From positions 124,001 to 188,000 of the forward strand of contig JAJDAO010000075.1 of the NCBI GenBank assembly GCA_029261835.1: a stretch of DNA of 64,000 nucleotides, given 5' to 3'. Source of the DNA: Deltaproteobacteria bacterium. GTDB taxonomy: Bacteria; Myxococcota_A; UBA9160; UBA4427. The notes below the pieces were generated by a model. It was given only the letters and a program-made list of their open reading frames with translations, did no database searches and was not told the DNA's origin. The translations under genes were made by a program, and so were the position numbers. This document shows, one piece after another, positions 35,305 through 44,906 of the stretch (its first letter is position 1; the number at the start of each line of letters is the position of its first letter).

Positions 35305-36483
35305 ATGATCGACTTTACCCTGACGGAGAACGACAAGAAGGCCCTCGCTCGCACACGTGCCGAGGCCCTCATTTGCCGCAAACACGCTCGCTACTACGAC
35401 GAGAACGAAGCAGAGCTACCGCCCGAGGTACTGCCGGAAACCGAGGAGTTCGAGAAGAACGCCGAGGACATTCCGGCTCCGCAGCCCGGGGACACGCCTG
35501 GGCCGGTGATGATGGCGCTGCACTCCATCGGCCAGACCTGGGGCGATTACTCGGTTCGTTTGCGCCGTGGCGATGGGGGGCTCGGCAACGCGGCCCTGCG
35601 TGCGGCCGGTACGCCGGAGCAGCAGGAGAAATGGGGAGGCCTCACTCTGGCGATGGCGATCACCGAGCCCGGTTGCGGTTCCGACCCTTCGATGGTCTCG
35701 ACGACTGCCGTTCTCGCCGAGGGGAGCGATGAGTGGGTAATCAACGGGGAGAAGATCTTCGTGACCACCGGGCTGCGTGCCGACGGTGCGGTGATCTGGG
35801 CGACGATCGACAAGTCCGCCGGCCGAGCCGGTATCAAGTCCTTCCTGGTCGAGAAGGGCACGCCAGGCTTCGAGGTGTCACAGAAGGAGAAGAAGCTCGG
35901 TATTCGCGCCGACGACACCACGGCCTACGTCTTCAGCGACTGTCGAATTCCGCGGGAGAATCTGCTCGGTCTCGATGAGACGATTCCGAAGAAGAGCTCG
36001 GGTGGCTTCCGCGGCGTGATGAAGACATTCAACATGACCCGACCCCTGGTGGCCGCCCTCGGCCTCGGCCTGGCAGAAGCCGCTCTCGACTTCACGCGCG
36101 AGCAGCTCGAGGACGCCGGTATCGAGATCCAGTACGGCAGCGGGCTCGGGGGTCTCACGGCCGCAGCCGAGAAGTTCGTCCGTCTCGAGGCGCTCTATGA
36201 AGCCTCTGAGTTGACCACGCTGCAATGCGTCTGGCTGGCGGGGCAAGGCAAGCCGAACAACATGGAGTCGTCCGTGTGCAAGGCGCACGCCGGCTCCGCG
36301 GTGCGGACCATCACCCAGGGTTGCATCGAGATCCTGGGCGCGCTCGGCATATCGCGTCAACACCTGCTCGAGAAGTGGGCTCGCGACTGTCGCATCACCG
36401 ACATCTATGAGGGGACGGGTGAGATTCAGCGCTTGATCATCGCCCGCGGCTTGTTCGATTACACACGCGCGGACCTCAAGTAG
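35305..36483 (+). CDS. Acyl-CoA dehydrogenase family protein
   Basis: 392 aa. Full-length family member: AITEPGCGSDPSMVSTTAV (FAD/substrate contact), VINGEKIFVTTGLRADG, and the C-terminal IYEGTGEIQRLIIARGLF with the catalytic glutamate. GGAG 5 nt before ATG 35305. 56 nt after its paralogue; the two may form a heteromer acting on a bulky acyl-CoA such as a sterol side chain, a suggestion based on pairing and the SCP2-like regulator only. Confidence 0.92.
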   Translation: MIDFTLTENDKKALARTRAEALICRKHARYYDENEAELPPEVLPETEEFEKNAEDIPAPQPGDTPGPVMMALHSIGQTWGDYSVRLRRGDGGLGNAALRAAGTPEQQEKWGGLTLAMAITEPGCGSDPSMVSTTAVLAEGSDEWVINGEKIFVTTGLRADGAVIWATIDKSAGRAGIKSFLVEKGTPGFEVSQKEKKLGIRADDTTAYVFSDCRIPRENLLGLDETIPKKSSGGFRGVMKTFNMTRPLVAALGLGLAEAALDFTREQLEDAGIEIQYGSGLGGLTAAAEKFVRLEALYEASELTTLQCVWLAGQGKPNNMESSVCKAHAGSAVRTITQGCIEILGALGISRQHLLEKWARDCRITDIYEGTGEIQRLIIARGLFDYTRADLK

Positions 36484-36515
36484 ATCGTCGATCGCGACCA
36501 TCGAATAGCGGAATC

Positions 36516-36543
36516 GGGGCCGCCTGCTGCAGCGGGCGGCCCC
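36516..36543 (+). terminator. Hairpin after the acyl-CoA dehydrogenase pair
   Basis: A perfect 9-bp stem GGGGCCGCC / GGCGGCCCC with a 10-nt loop lies 33 nt past the stop and 20 nt before the next gene. No U tract follows. Confidence 0.5.
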
Positions 36544-36563
36544 AATGCGTTAGCTTCTGCGCC

Positions 36564-37544
36564 ATGAGAGCGATTGTAATAGACGAGCCCGGCGACGAAT
36601 CCGTGATGCGAGTAGCGGAGGCTGACGCGCCCGAGCTAACGCCCGGATCGCTGCGTATTCGCGTGGCCGCCGCCGGCGTGAACCGTGCAGATCTGTTGCA
36701 GCGGCAGGGCCACTATCCACCGCCGCCCGGTGCTTCATCGATTCTCGGGCTGGAGTGCTCCGGTGAGGTCGTTGAGGTGGGGCGGGGCGTCAAGGGCTGG
36801 CAGCCGGGCGAGCGCGTGATGGCGCTTCTGGCCGGCGGCGGATACGCCGAGGAGGTGGTGGTGTCCGCGGGCAGTGCGATGCGGGTGCCCGAGTGCGTGG
36901 ATCTGGTCGAGGCAGCGGCGTTGCCAGAGGTTTTTCTCACCGTCTTCTTGAACGTCTTTGAGCTGGGCGCGCTCGCTGCCGCGGGCAGTCTGCTCGTCCA
37001 TGGAGGGGGGAGCGGCATCGGGACGGCTGCCATCCAGCTCGCGAAGCTCAACGACGCCGGCATCGTCGTGACGGCGGGCTCGGATGAGAAGTGCCAGCGC
37101 TGCCGCGAGCTGGGCGCGGACGTGGCGATCGACTACCGAAGCGGCGACTTCGTCCAAGCCGCGCGGGCGGCCACGGGCGGGCGCGGTGTCGACGTGGTGC
37201 TCGACTCGATCGGTGGTCCGTACTTGACCTCGAATCTAAAGAGCCTGTCGACCGGCGGACGGCTCGTATTGATCGGACTCATGGGTGGAGCCACGGCCGA
37301 GATCCCGCTCGGGCTGTTGCTTGCGAAGCGCCTGCAGGTGATCGGCTCCACATTGCGCGCTCGCTCGGAATTCGAGAAGGCCGAGCTCGTTCGCGGCTTC
37401 CTCGACCGCTTCGGACAATCGATCGACTCCGGCGCGATTCGGCCGATCGTCGACCGCGTGCTTCCCCTAGAGCAGGCGGGAGAGGCCCACCGGGCGATGA
37501 AGGCGAGCGAGCACTTCGGCAAGATCGTTCTCCGAATGGGCTGA
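36564..37544 (+). CDS. NAD(P)H quinone oxidoreductase, PIG3/zinc-free MDR family
   Basis: 326 aa medium-chain reductase. GroES-like start (MRAIVIDEPGDESVMRV, VAAAGVNRADLLQRQGHYPPPPGAS is the PIG3 signature), Rossmann motif VHGGGSGIGTAAIQLAK, and the closing HRAMKASEHFGKIVLRMG. No structural or catalytic zinc ligands, as expected for quinone reductases. The electron acceptor in vivo is unknown. It is separated from the dehydrogenase pair by a hairpin. Confidence 0.9.
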   Translation: MRAIVIDEPGDESVMRVAEADAPELTPGSLRIRVAAAGVNRADLLQRQGHYPPPPGASSILGLECSGEVVEVGRGVKGWQPGERVMALLAGGGYAEEVVVSAGSAMRVPECVDLVEAAALPEVFLTVFLNVFELGALAAAGSLLVHGGGSGIGTAAIQLAKLNDAGIVVTAGSDEKCQRCRELGADVAIDYRSGDFVQAARAATGGRGVDVVLDSIGGPYLTSNLKSLSTGGRLVLIGLMGGATAEIPLGLLLAKRLQVIGSTLRARSEFEKAELVRGFLDRFGQSIDSGAIRPIVDRVLPLEQAGEAHRAMKASEHFGKIVLRMG

Positions 37545-37647
37545 AGTGCCAGCCGTTGCTTCTCCCCATCCGCGTTCCTGGTAACAGCCGATCGCGAGTG
37601 CTGGTTTTTACTCGTGTGAGCGCGTGCGGCGGCCGATATCAGGCTGC

Positions 37648-38184
37648 ATGAGAGTCGCATCGGATAGCTCTTCCGGGGAAGAATCCCCTGCCGACGTCCA
37701 GCGCCTGCTTGCCGAGTTTGCCGAGTTGAACCGCCGACGCCTGTTCGGCAGTCCCGCGTTGGCGGTCGAGGAGGTTGGGGCGTGGACGGCCCTGCGGGCT
37801 CGACTCGAGCGCCACTTCGAGGCCCAGGGGAGCTGTCCCTGGAAGGGAATCGAGCGGCGCCAGTTTCTCCGCCTTCCGACCCACATCCAGATCCAGGTTG
37901 GCACTGCGGGCGCACTCCAGACCGCCGCTGTGCGCAACGTGTCGGAGGGAGGGCTCTTCCTCGCCACGGACACGCCGCTGGAAAGGGGTGCGTGCGTGCT
38001 GCTCGTGCTGGATGAGAGCCTCGACGGTGGGCCTCCGGTCGAGATCAGGGGGCGCGTGTCCTGGGTCTGCAGCGAGCAGAGGGGTGACGAGCCACCCGGC
38101 ATGGGGATCGCGTTCGAGAAGCTGAAGCCCGAGCAGCGCGAGGTGGTCGATCGGCTGGTCGACCGAGCTCTGAATCGGCCCTGA
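37648..38184 (+). CDS. PilZ domain protein
   Basis: 178 aa. A helical N-terminal segment precedes a PilZ domain with the c-di-GMP motif RRQFLR (residues 70-75) and NVSEGG (97-102). Likely a cytoplasmic c-di-GMP effector controlling motility, secretion or matrix; its target is not nearby. ATG 37648 is preferred over GTG 37624. No clear promoter or ribosome site. Confidence 0.85.
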   Translation: MRVASDSSSGEESPADVQRLLAEFAELNRRRLFGSPALAVEEVGAWTALRARLERHFEAQGSCPWKGIERRQFLRLPTHIQIQVGTAGALQTAAVRNVSEGGLFLATDTPLERGACVLLVLDESLDGGPPVEIRGRVSWVCSEQRGDEPPGMGIAFEKLKPEQREVVDRLVDRALNRP

Positions 38185-38329
38185 AGGTCCAGCGATCCCG
38201 TTGCGATCCGCTACGTTACCGGCCCCCGAAGCCGCGTGAGAGGCGCCGGCTGCGCCCGCGCCATCGGCATTCGGTGAGGCAACAGACATACCGCAGACAG
38301 AAGTAGGCGTTTGGACAGGAGCAGTCGGC

Positions 38330-38776
38330 ATGGCGGGACCGCAGCGTACCCTCGCAATCTTGAAGCCCGATGCAGTCGCGAAGCGAGCGACGGGCCAGAT
38401 CCTGGCGTGTATCGAGGCCGCTGGCCTCGAGATCATCGCCATGAAGCGGCTGTGGCTCGACCAGCAAAGGGCGGAGGGCTTCTATGCGGTCCACAAGGAG
38501 AGGCCCTTCTTCTCCGATCTGGTGAAGTTCATGACGTCGGGGCCGGTGGTGGTCTGTGTGCTGGAGGCTGAGGGGGCGATTGCCCGCTGGCGCGAGCTGA
38601 TGGGGCCGACCAACTCGAACGAGGCGCCGACGGGGACGATTCGCGGCGACTTCGGTAGCGACATCGAGCGCAACGCCGTTCACGGCTCCGATGCGCCCGA
38701 GACGGCGCGCCTGGAGATCGCCTACTTCTTCAATGCGAGTGAGATTCAGGCGCTGGTCGAGGCCCTGCCGGGCTAG
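38330..38776 (+). CDS. ndk: Nucleoside diphosphate kinase
   Basis: 148 aa. Transfers the gamma phosphate from ATP to other NDPs through a phosphohistidine; the active-site histidine is in [23 protein letters not shown] at the start and [17 protein letters not shown] are family-defining. AGGAG 8 nt before the ATG. Its stop overlaps a possible tiny gene on the other strand. Confidence 0.97.
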   Translation: MAGPQRTLAILKPDAVAKRATGQILACIEAAGLEIIAMKRLWLDQQRAEGFYAVHKERPFFSDLVKFMTSGPVVVCVLEAEGAIARWRELMGPTNSNEAPTGTIRGDFGSDIERNAVHGSDAPETARLEIAYFFNASEIQALVEALPG

Positions 38777-38859
38777 GCGTACGCGCGGGCCATCAATGCC
38801 AGCAGGCCCATGTAGGTGACGACGAGCCAGAGGTTGTTACTGCGAAGCGCGCGGCTCAA
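38773..38859 (-). CDS. Possible 28-aa membrane peptide
   Basis: A TTG-initiated frame preceded by AGAGGGGG (7 nt) encodes [20 protein letters not shown] followed by LALMARAYA: a basic, polar start and one hydrophobic helix, the layout of small single-pass proteins. The stop overlaps the ndk stop. No family recognised; chance occurrence is possible. Confidence 0.25.
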   Translation of the reverse strand: MSRALRSNNLWLVVTYMGLLALMARAYA

Positions 38860-39157
38860 GGAATTTCCCCCTCTTCGGTTCTGCGTTCTTTCTGCGACCA
38901 GGTCCGGTGCGCGCGGAATCGGCTGCCGAAATCGCCGGCCTGGCTCCTAGAGGCTTCTTCGAAAGAAAACCCCGGCACTTTAGGCTGCGAGCGACCGTGG
39001 GTTCATTTTTGCTCCTCTCAACCTCGCCGCCCCAATGCGCCCTCGCCCAATCTCGTCGGCTCGACCCACCCTCATTGATGTGCGGAGTGTCACAAAGGGG
39101 GCTGCTGCGCCTCACGAACCACGCTCTTCCCGCTGCGGAGCGACGACGCTGCGCCGG
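38777..39157. other. 380-base gap between ndk and enoyl-CoA hydratase
   Basis: Apart from the two tiny minus-strand frames noted separately, nothing gene-like is seen. It would be the downstream region of both ndk (+) and the enoyl-CoA hydratase gene (-). No strong hairpin with U tract was found. Confidence 0.4.
38980..39006 (-). CDS. Possible 8-aa leader peptide
   Basis: GAGAGGAG lies 5 nt before an ATG that encodes MNPRSLAA and then stops with TAA. The ribosome site is among the best in the window. It precedes the possible 28-aa membrane peptide on the same strand. Could be a leader or a by-chance site. Confidence 0.15.
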   Translation of the reverse strand: MNPRSLAA

Positions 39158-39982
39158 TCAGCGACCGCGAAACGCTGGTTCGCGCCGCGCCTGGGCAGCA
39201 GCCAGTCCCTCGAGCACGTCCTCGCTCTCGAAAGAGGCCGCCTGCTCGGCGGCTTCGAAGCTCAGCTGGTCTTCCAGCGAGGCGTTGGCACTGCGCGCCA
39301 GGGCGCGCTTGACGCCACGTATGGCGAGAGGGCCGCAGGTGGCGACCTCGGCGGCCACGGCGCGGGTGGCGGAGAGCACCTGATCGGCGGGGAGCGCCCG
39401 ATTGGCCAGGCCTATCGCGGCCGCCTGCTCGCCGCTCAGCAGGCGGCTCGTGAAGAGAAGCTCCGAGGCCAGCGCGGGGCCGACCAGACGGGGCAGAGTC
39501 CAGGTCGCCCCCATTCCCGGGTGGAGCCCGAGCTTCGTGAAGTTGAGCCCCAGCTTGGCCTCTCGCGCCACGAAGCGCATGTCACAGGCCAACGCGACGC
39601 ACAGCCCGGCGCCGATTGCGTGGCCGTTGATCGCCGCGAGGCTGGGGCAGGGCAGGGCCCGAATCGAGAGGAACAGCTGATAGAACGACCGCATGTTGTC
39701 GCGGATGGCACTCCGCCCAACGACCGGTCGAGCCTGGGCCTCGGCCACGCGCTCGCTGATCATGCCGAGGTCGCCACCGGCCGAGAAGGCGCTGCCCCGG
39801 CCGGTGAGAACGACGGCCCGGATGCTCGCATCGGCGGCGAGCTGCGCGACGTGCTCGCAGAAGACTCGCCCCATGGCGGCCGTCATGGCGTTTCGCCGCT
39901 CGGGGTCATTGAAGTGGAGCGTGACGATGTCGTCGTTCCGCTCCTGCTGGATCAGCGCTCGCTCGGAATGGCTGCTCGGCAT
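39158..39982 (-). CDS. Enoyl-CoA hydratase/isomerase family protein
   Basis: 274 aa crotonase fold. Oxyanion-hole segments FSAGGDLGMI and INGHAIGAGLCVALACDMRF, then LGLHPGMGATWTLPRLVG, where one of the usual catalytic glutamates is not obvious. May be a hydratase or isomerase in fatty-acid breakdown. ATG 39982; a longer frame runs through the ftsZ terminator and is rejected. Lies downstream of ftsZ but separated by a strong hairpin. Confidence 0.87.
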   Translation of the reverse strand: MPSSHSERALIQQERNDDIVTLHFNDPERRNAMTAAMGRVFCEHVAQLAADASIRAVVLTGRGSAFSAGGDLGMISERVAEAQARPVVGRSAIRDNMRSFYQLFLSIRALPCPSLAAINGHAIGAGLCVALACDMRFVAREAKLGLNFTKLGLHPGMGATWTLPRLVGPALASELLFTSRLLSGEQAAAIGLANRALPADQVLSATRAVAAEVATCGPLAIRGVKRALARSANASLEDQLSFEAAEQAASFESEDVLEGLAAAQARREPAFRGR

Positions 39983-40032
39983 GGCCGCGTAGACTCCCCG
40001 AGTTCGCGGCGCTGTCAAGTGGCCAAGAGAGA

Positions 40033-40064
40033 GCCCCACTCGGTTCGTGGCGACCGAGTGGGGC
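40033..40064 (-). terminator. Hairpin closing the dcw cluster
   Basis: Perfect 11-bp stem GCCCCACTCGG (40033-40043) / CCGAGTGGGGC (40054-40064) with a 10-nt loop, 33 nt past the ftsZ stop. No U tract, but it is the strongest stem in this gap and marks the end of the minus-strand cluster. Confidence 0.6.
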
Positions 40065-40097
40065 CTCGTTGTCTCGCAGTGTTGCGTCTCGGCCGAT

Positions 40098-41570
<1,473 letters not shown>

Positions 41571-41697
41571 CCTCTCACCCCCCAAGGCGCGACTTGTCAT
41601 CAAGCGCGCCGAATGTAACACGAAGCGGTCCTTTTTGTACTATTCAACTCCGCATTCGAGTTCAAGAACTTCGCTTTTCCGCCTGCTTGGCCCGGCC

Positions 41698-42936
41698 TCA
41701 GTCGAACTCGGCGTAGAACCAGTCTCGCATGCGCTGCTTGACCCGGCCGAAGATCGATTCGTCCCGAATTCGGAAACGGCTGGTGCGCTGGGCTCGCTGC
41801 CGCGAACTCCCGAACAGCACGAGCCCGACGCCTGTCGAGTACATCGGGCTGCGCACCACGTCCTGCAGGCCACCGACGTGGGCGGGCAGGCCCAGGCGCA
41901 CGGGGGATTCGAAGATCTCCTCGGCCAGCTCGGACAGGCCCGCCAACGCCGACGCGCCGCCGGTCAGAACCACGCCGGAGGGCATGCGTTCGCTCAGACC
42001 AGCGCGAAGGATTTCCTGCCGCGCCAGCGAGAGAATCTCTTCGACCCGCGGCTCGATGATCTCGCAGAGGATCTTGCGCGAGACCTGGCGCGGCCGCCGA
42101 CCGCCCACACTCGGCACCGTGATGGCGTCGTCGCCGGGCAGGTAACGAGCAGAGGCGACGCCGAACTTCTTCTTGATGCGCTCCGCCTCGTCGAAGGGTG
42201 TGCGCAGCCCGACTGCGATGTCGTTGGACAGGTGGTAGCCGCCGAGACCCAGCACGGCGGTCTCCTTGATCGAACCGTCGCCGAAGACCGCGATGTCGGT
42301 CGTACCGCCGCCGATGTCGATCATGCACACGCCGAGTTCACGCTCGTCGTCTGCGAGTACAGCCTGCGCCGAGGCCAGCGGCTCGAGCACAATGTCGATG
42401 ACGTTGAGGCCCGCCTTGTTGCAGCATTTGACGATGTTCTGCGCACTCGTGACCGCGGCCGTGACGATGTGGATCTTCGCCTCGAGTCGCACGCCGCTCA
42501 TGCCCAGCGGCTCGTGGATCCCATCCTGGTCATCGATGATGAATTCTTGCGGGATCACGTGGATCACCTCTCGATCCATCGGGATCGCCACCGCCTTGGC
42601 GGCATCGATTACGCGCTTGACGTCTCCCTCCCGCACCTCGCGGTCCTTGACTGCCACGACGCCGTGTGAGTTGAAGGCGCGAATGTGACCGCCCGCGATT
42701 CCGGCGTAGACCGAAGTGATCTCGCAGTCCGCCATCAGCTCGGCCTCCTCCACCGCGTGCTTGATGGAGGTGACGGTGGCGTCGATGTCGACCACCACCC
42801 CCTTGCGCAGACCGCGCGATGGATGGGTGCCGATGCCGACGACATCGATGCCGTTCTCATTGCGTTCCCCGACTACGGTACAGATCTTCGTCGTGCCGAT
42901 GTCGAGGCCCACGATCAGCTCGTCCTTGCGTGCCAT
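41698..42936 (-). CDS. ftsA: Cell division protein FtsA
   Basis: 412 aa actin-like ATPase that tethers FtsZ to the membrane. Phosphate 1 loop VGLDIGTTKICTVVG, 1C domain (SVYAGIAGGHIRAFNSHGVV), phosphate 2 CMIDIGGGTTDIAVF, adenosine motif GVVLTGGASALAGL, and a C-terminal amphipathic tail (VKQRMRDWFYAEFD) for membrane binding. ATG 42936 has a G-rich ribosome site. 96 nt downstream of ftsQ. Confidence 0.96.
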   Translation of the reverse strand: MARKDELIVGLDIGTTKICTVVGERNENGIDVVGIGTHPSRGLRKGVVVDIDATVTSIKHAVEEAELMADCEITSVYAGIAGGHIRAFNSHGVVAVKDREVREGDVKRVIDAAKAVAIPMDREVIHVIPQEFIIDDQDGIHEPLGMSGVRLEAKIHIVTAAVTSAQNIVKCCNKAGLNVIDIVLEPLASAQAVLADDERELGVCMIDIGGGTTDIAVFGDGSIKETAVLGLGGYHLSNDIAVGLRTPFDEAERIKKKFGVASARYLPGDDAITVPSVGGRRPRQVSRKILCEIIEPRVEEILSLARQEILRAGLSERMPSGVVLTGGASALAGLSELAEEIFESPVRLGLPAHVGGLQDVVRSPMYSTGVGLVLFGSSRQRAQRTSRFRIRDESIFGRVKQRMRDWFYAEFD

Positions 42937-43032
42937 TGATTTCACCCCCCGATGAATTGAGCCGCCGATTCCTCGGCCAGCCCGGCTCGGACGGCGACAC
43001 GAGTCCACGTGTTGCCGCCGCTTTTTTCCGCC

Positions 43033-43992
43033 TCAGCCCGAGGCGGACACCCTCCGCAGCACGGCTTGGTCCGCGAAGCGAAGATCGATACGCACGGCCT
43101 CTCGCGTCTCGGAGAGCCGTGCGGCAAGAATCTGTTCGAGCCGGTCGAGCCGGTCGAAGAGCTGAACTCGGCCGAGCAACACCTCGACCGATCGCTCGCG
43201 TGAGCGCAGCACCCAGCCCTCGGGCGAGCCGACTTGCGGCAGGTGCAGCTCCATCGCGTCGGCCAGACCGGGTGGTCCCGACTGCACGGCGGACCTCAGC
43301 CGGCTGCTCAGCTCGAGGGCGGTGACGAGGGAGACGTGGGACTCGTCGCTCTTCAGTCCGTCATCGCCGAGCAGGTGCGGTAGGGCGGCGATGTCCGCTT
43401 CCTCGGCTCGAGCGAAGGGCGTGCCGGTGGCGTCGACGAGGCGCCAGCTCTGCGGCTCGCCGCCATCGCTTGCCCGATCGGCGAGCACCGCCTCGGCGTG
43501 CCGTTCCTCGACGCGAACGAGCAGTCTGCCCGGCGGCAGGCGCAGCACTCGCGCATCGCGGATCCAGGGCTGCGAGCGCAGACGGCGCTCGACGTCGTGC
43601 GTCTCGACCGCGGCCAGCCGGCTGCCGGGCTCCGCCCCCGTCGCTCTCGCGATCTCCTCGGCGGAGAGGTGCCGGTTGCCCTGGACCGCGATGGATTCGA
43701 GCTGCCCCAGCTCGCCGCTTGCCCATTGGCCCAGCCGCTCTTGCAGCGGCGTCGCGAGCAGCAGGCCCGCGGCTAGAGACACGGCGAAGAGGCTCGCGAA
43801 CCGTGTGCGCGCGAGCAGCCGCGACTTGGGGGTGCCGCGACGCGCGCGCGTGCGTGCCAGCGCCTGTGTCTGCAGCCGCTGTCGTTCGCGTTCGCGCATG
43901 CGCCGAAGGTGATCACGCGCCCGCTCGCCACGGCGTCGATTGCGCGTCTGGTGTCGTCTCTCTCCTCGCCTGCGCCCGCCGCTTCCCGTCAC
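43033..43992 (-). CDS. ftsQ: Cell division protein FtsQ
   Basis: 319 aa. A 60-residue cytoplasmic segment very rich in arginine, one membrane helix (FASLFAVSLAAGLLLATP), then a POTRA domain (LESIAVQGNRHLSAEEIARATG) and the beta domain. Links FtsB/FtsL to the divisome. GTG start overlaps the murB stop by 4 nt (GTGA). Confidence 0.88.
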   Translation of the reverse strand: MTGSGGRRRGERRHQTRNRRRGERARDHLRRMRERERQRLQTQALARTRARRGTPKSRLLARTRFASLFAVSLAAGLLLATPLQERLGQWASGELGQLESIAVQGNRHLSAEEIARATGAEPGSRLAAVETHDVERRLRSQPWIRDARVLRLPPGRLLVRVEERHAEAVLADRASDGGEPQSWRLVDATGTPFARAEEADIAALPHLLGDDGLKSDESHVSLVTALELSSRLRSAVQSGPPGLADAMELHLPQVGSPEGWVLRSRERSVEVLLGRVQLFDRLDRLEQILAARLSETREAVRIDLRFADQAVLRRVSASG

Positions 43993-44906
43993 GTTGTTCT
44001 CCCCACGATCACGACCTCGGTCTCCAGCTCGATACCGCTGGATTCGCGCACGCCCTGGCGCGCCTGTTCGACGAGCGCCAGCACGTCCGACGCAGTGGCC
44101 CCGCCCGTATTCGTGATGAAGTTCGCGTGGAGCGGTGAGATCTGAGCCCCACCCACGCGCTCACCCTTGAGACCTGCCCGCTCGATCAGCCGGCCGGCAA
44201 ACTCACCCGTCGGATTGCGGAAGACCGATCCGCAGGAGGGCGTGTCGAGGGGCTGGCTCTCGGCGCGGCGGGTCATCAGCCGATCGACCTCGGCGCGCAC
44301 CGCTGCCGGCGGTGCGGCGCGAACGGCCAATGATGCCGAGACCACGACCGACCCAGCCGGCAGCCCATGCAGGCCGCGATAGCGAAAGTCGAGTTCGTCT
44401 CGTCCCCAGCACCTCTCGCTCTCACCGTCGCGTGAGATGACCGCGATGTCGCGCACGACATCGCTGAGCTCACGGCAGCCGATTCCGGCGTTCATCGCCA
44501 CCCAGCCGCCGACCGTTCCGGGAATCCCCGCCGCGAATTCCAGTCCGGCCAAGCCCTGCTCGACGCAGAAGCGCGTGATGCTCGTGTGGCTGACGCCTGC
44601 CTCGGCGAAGACCACCGGGCCGGGGCGCAGCTCGATTCGTCTGAGCTTTCGCAGCAGCACGACCACTCCGTCGATTCCGCCGTCGCGCACCAATACGTTG
44701 AATCCCGCGCCGAAGACGGAGTGCGGCAGCTCGTGGTGGGCACACAGCCGCAGCAGCAGCGCGAGCTGTTCGCAATCCTTCGGTGTTGCCACTGCGTCTG
44801 CAGGGCCGCCGACTCGCAGCGCGGTGTGGCGCGACATCGGGACATCGAAGCGGATGGCGCCGCCAAGTCCCTGCTCCAGCGCGCTGCGGGCTCGCACGTC
44901 GATCAT
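43989..44906 (-). CDS. murB: UDP-N-acetylenolpyruvoylglucosamine reductase
   Basis: 305 aa FAD enzyme making UDP-MurNAc. N-terminal RHTALRVGGPADAV; FAD loop reads GAGFN instead of the usual G-x-G-S-N (F69 in place of S); GIPGTVGGWVAMNAG; proton-donor serine in SCGSVFRNP; final glutamate region. Short, Bacillus-like type. ATGA overlap with murC and GTGA overlap with ftsQ. Confidence 0.94.
   Translation of the reverse strand: MIDVRARSALEQGLGGAIRFDVPMSRHTALRVGGPADAVATPKDCEQLALLLRLCAHHELPHSVFGAGFNVLVRDGGIDGVVVLLRKLRRIELRPGPVVFAEAGVSHTSITRFCVEQGLAGLEFAAGIPGTVGGWVAMNAGIGCRELSDVVRDIAVISRDGESERCWGRDELDFRYRGLHGLPAGSVVVSASLAVRAAPPAAVRAEVDRLMTRRAESQPLDTPSCGSVFRNPTGEFAGRLIERAGLKGERVGGAQISPLHANFITNTGGATASDVLALVEQARQGVRESSGIELETEVVIVGRTT

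Noticed and set aside
41571-41697. Possible ftsZ promoter (TTGAAC, 17 nt, TAGTAC) in the ftsA-ftsZ gap
   Set aside because: The -10 matches the consensus at only three of six bases, so I do not annotate it, although an internal promoter here is plausible.
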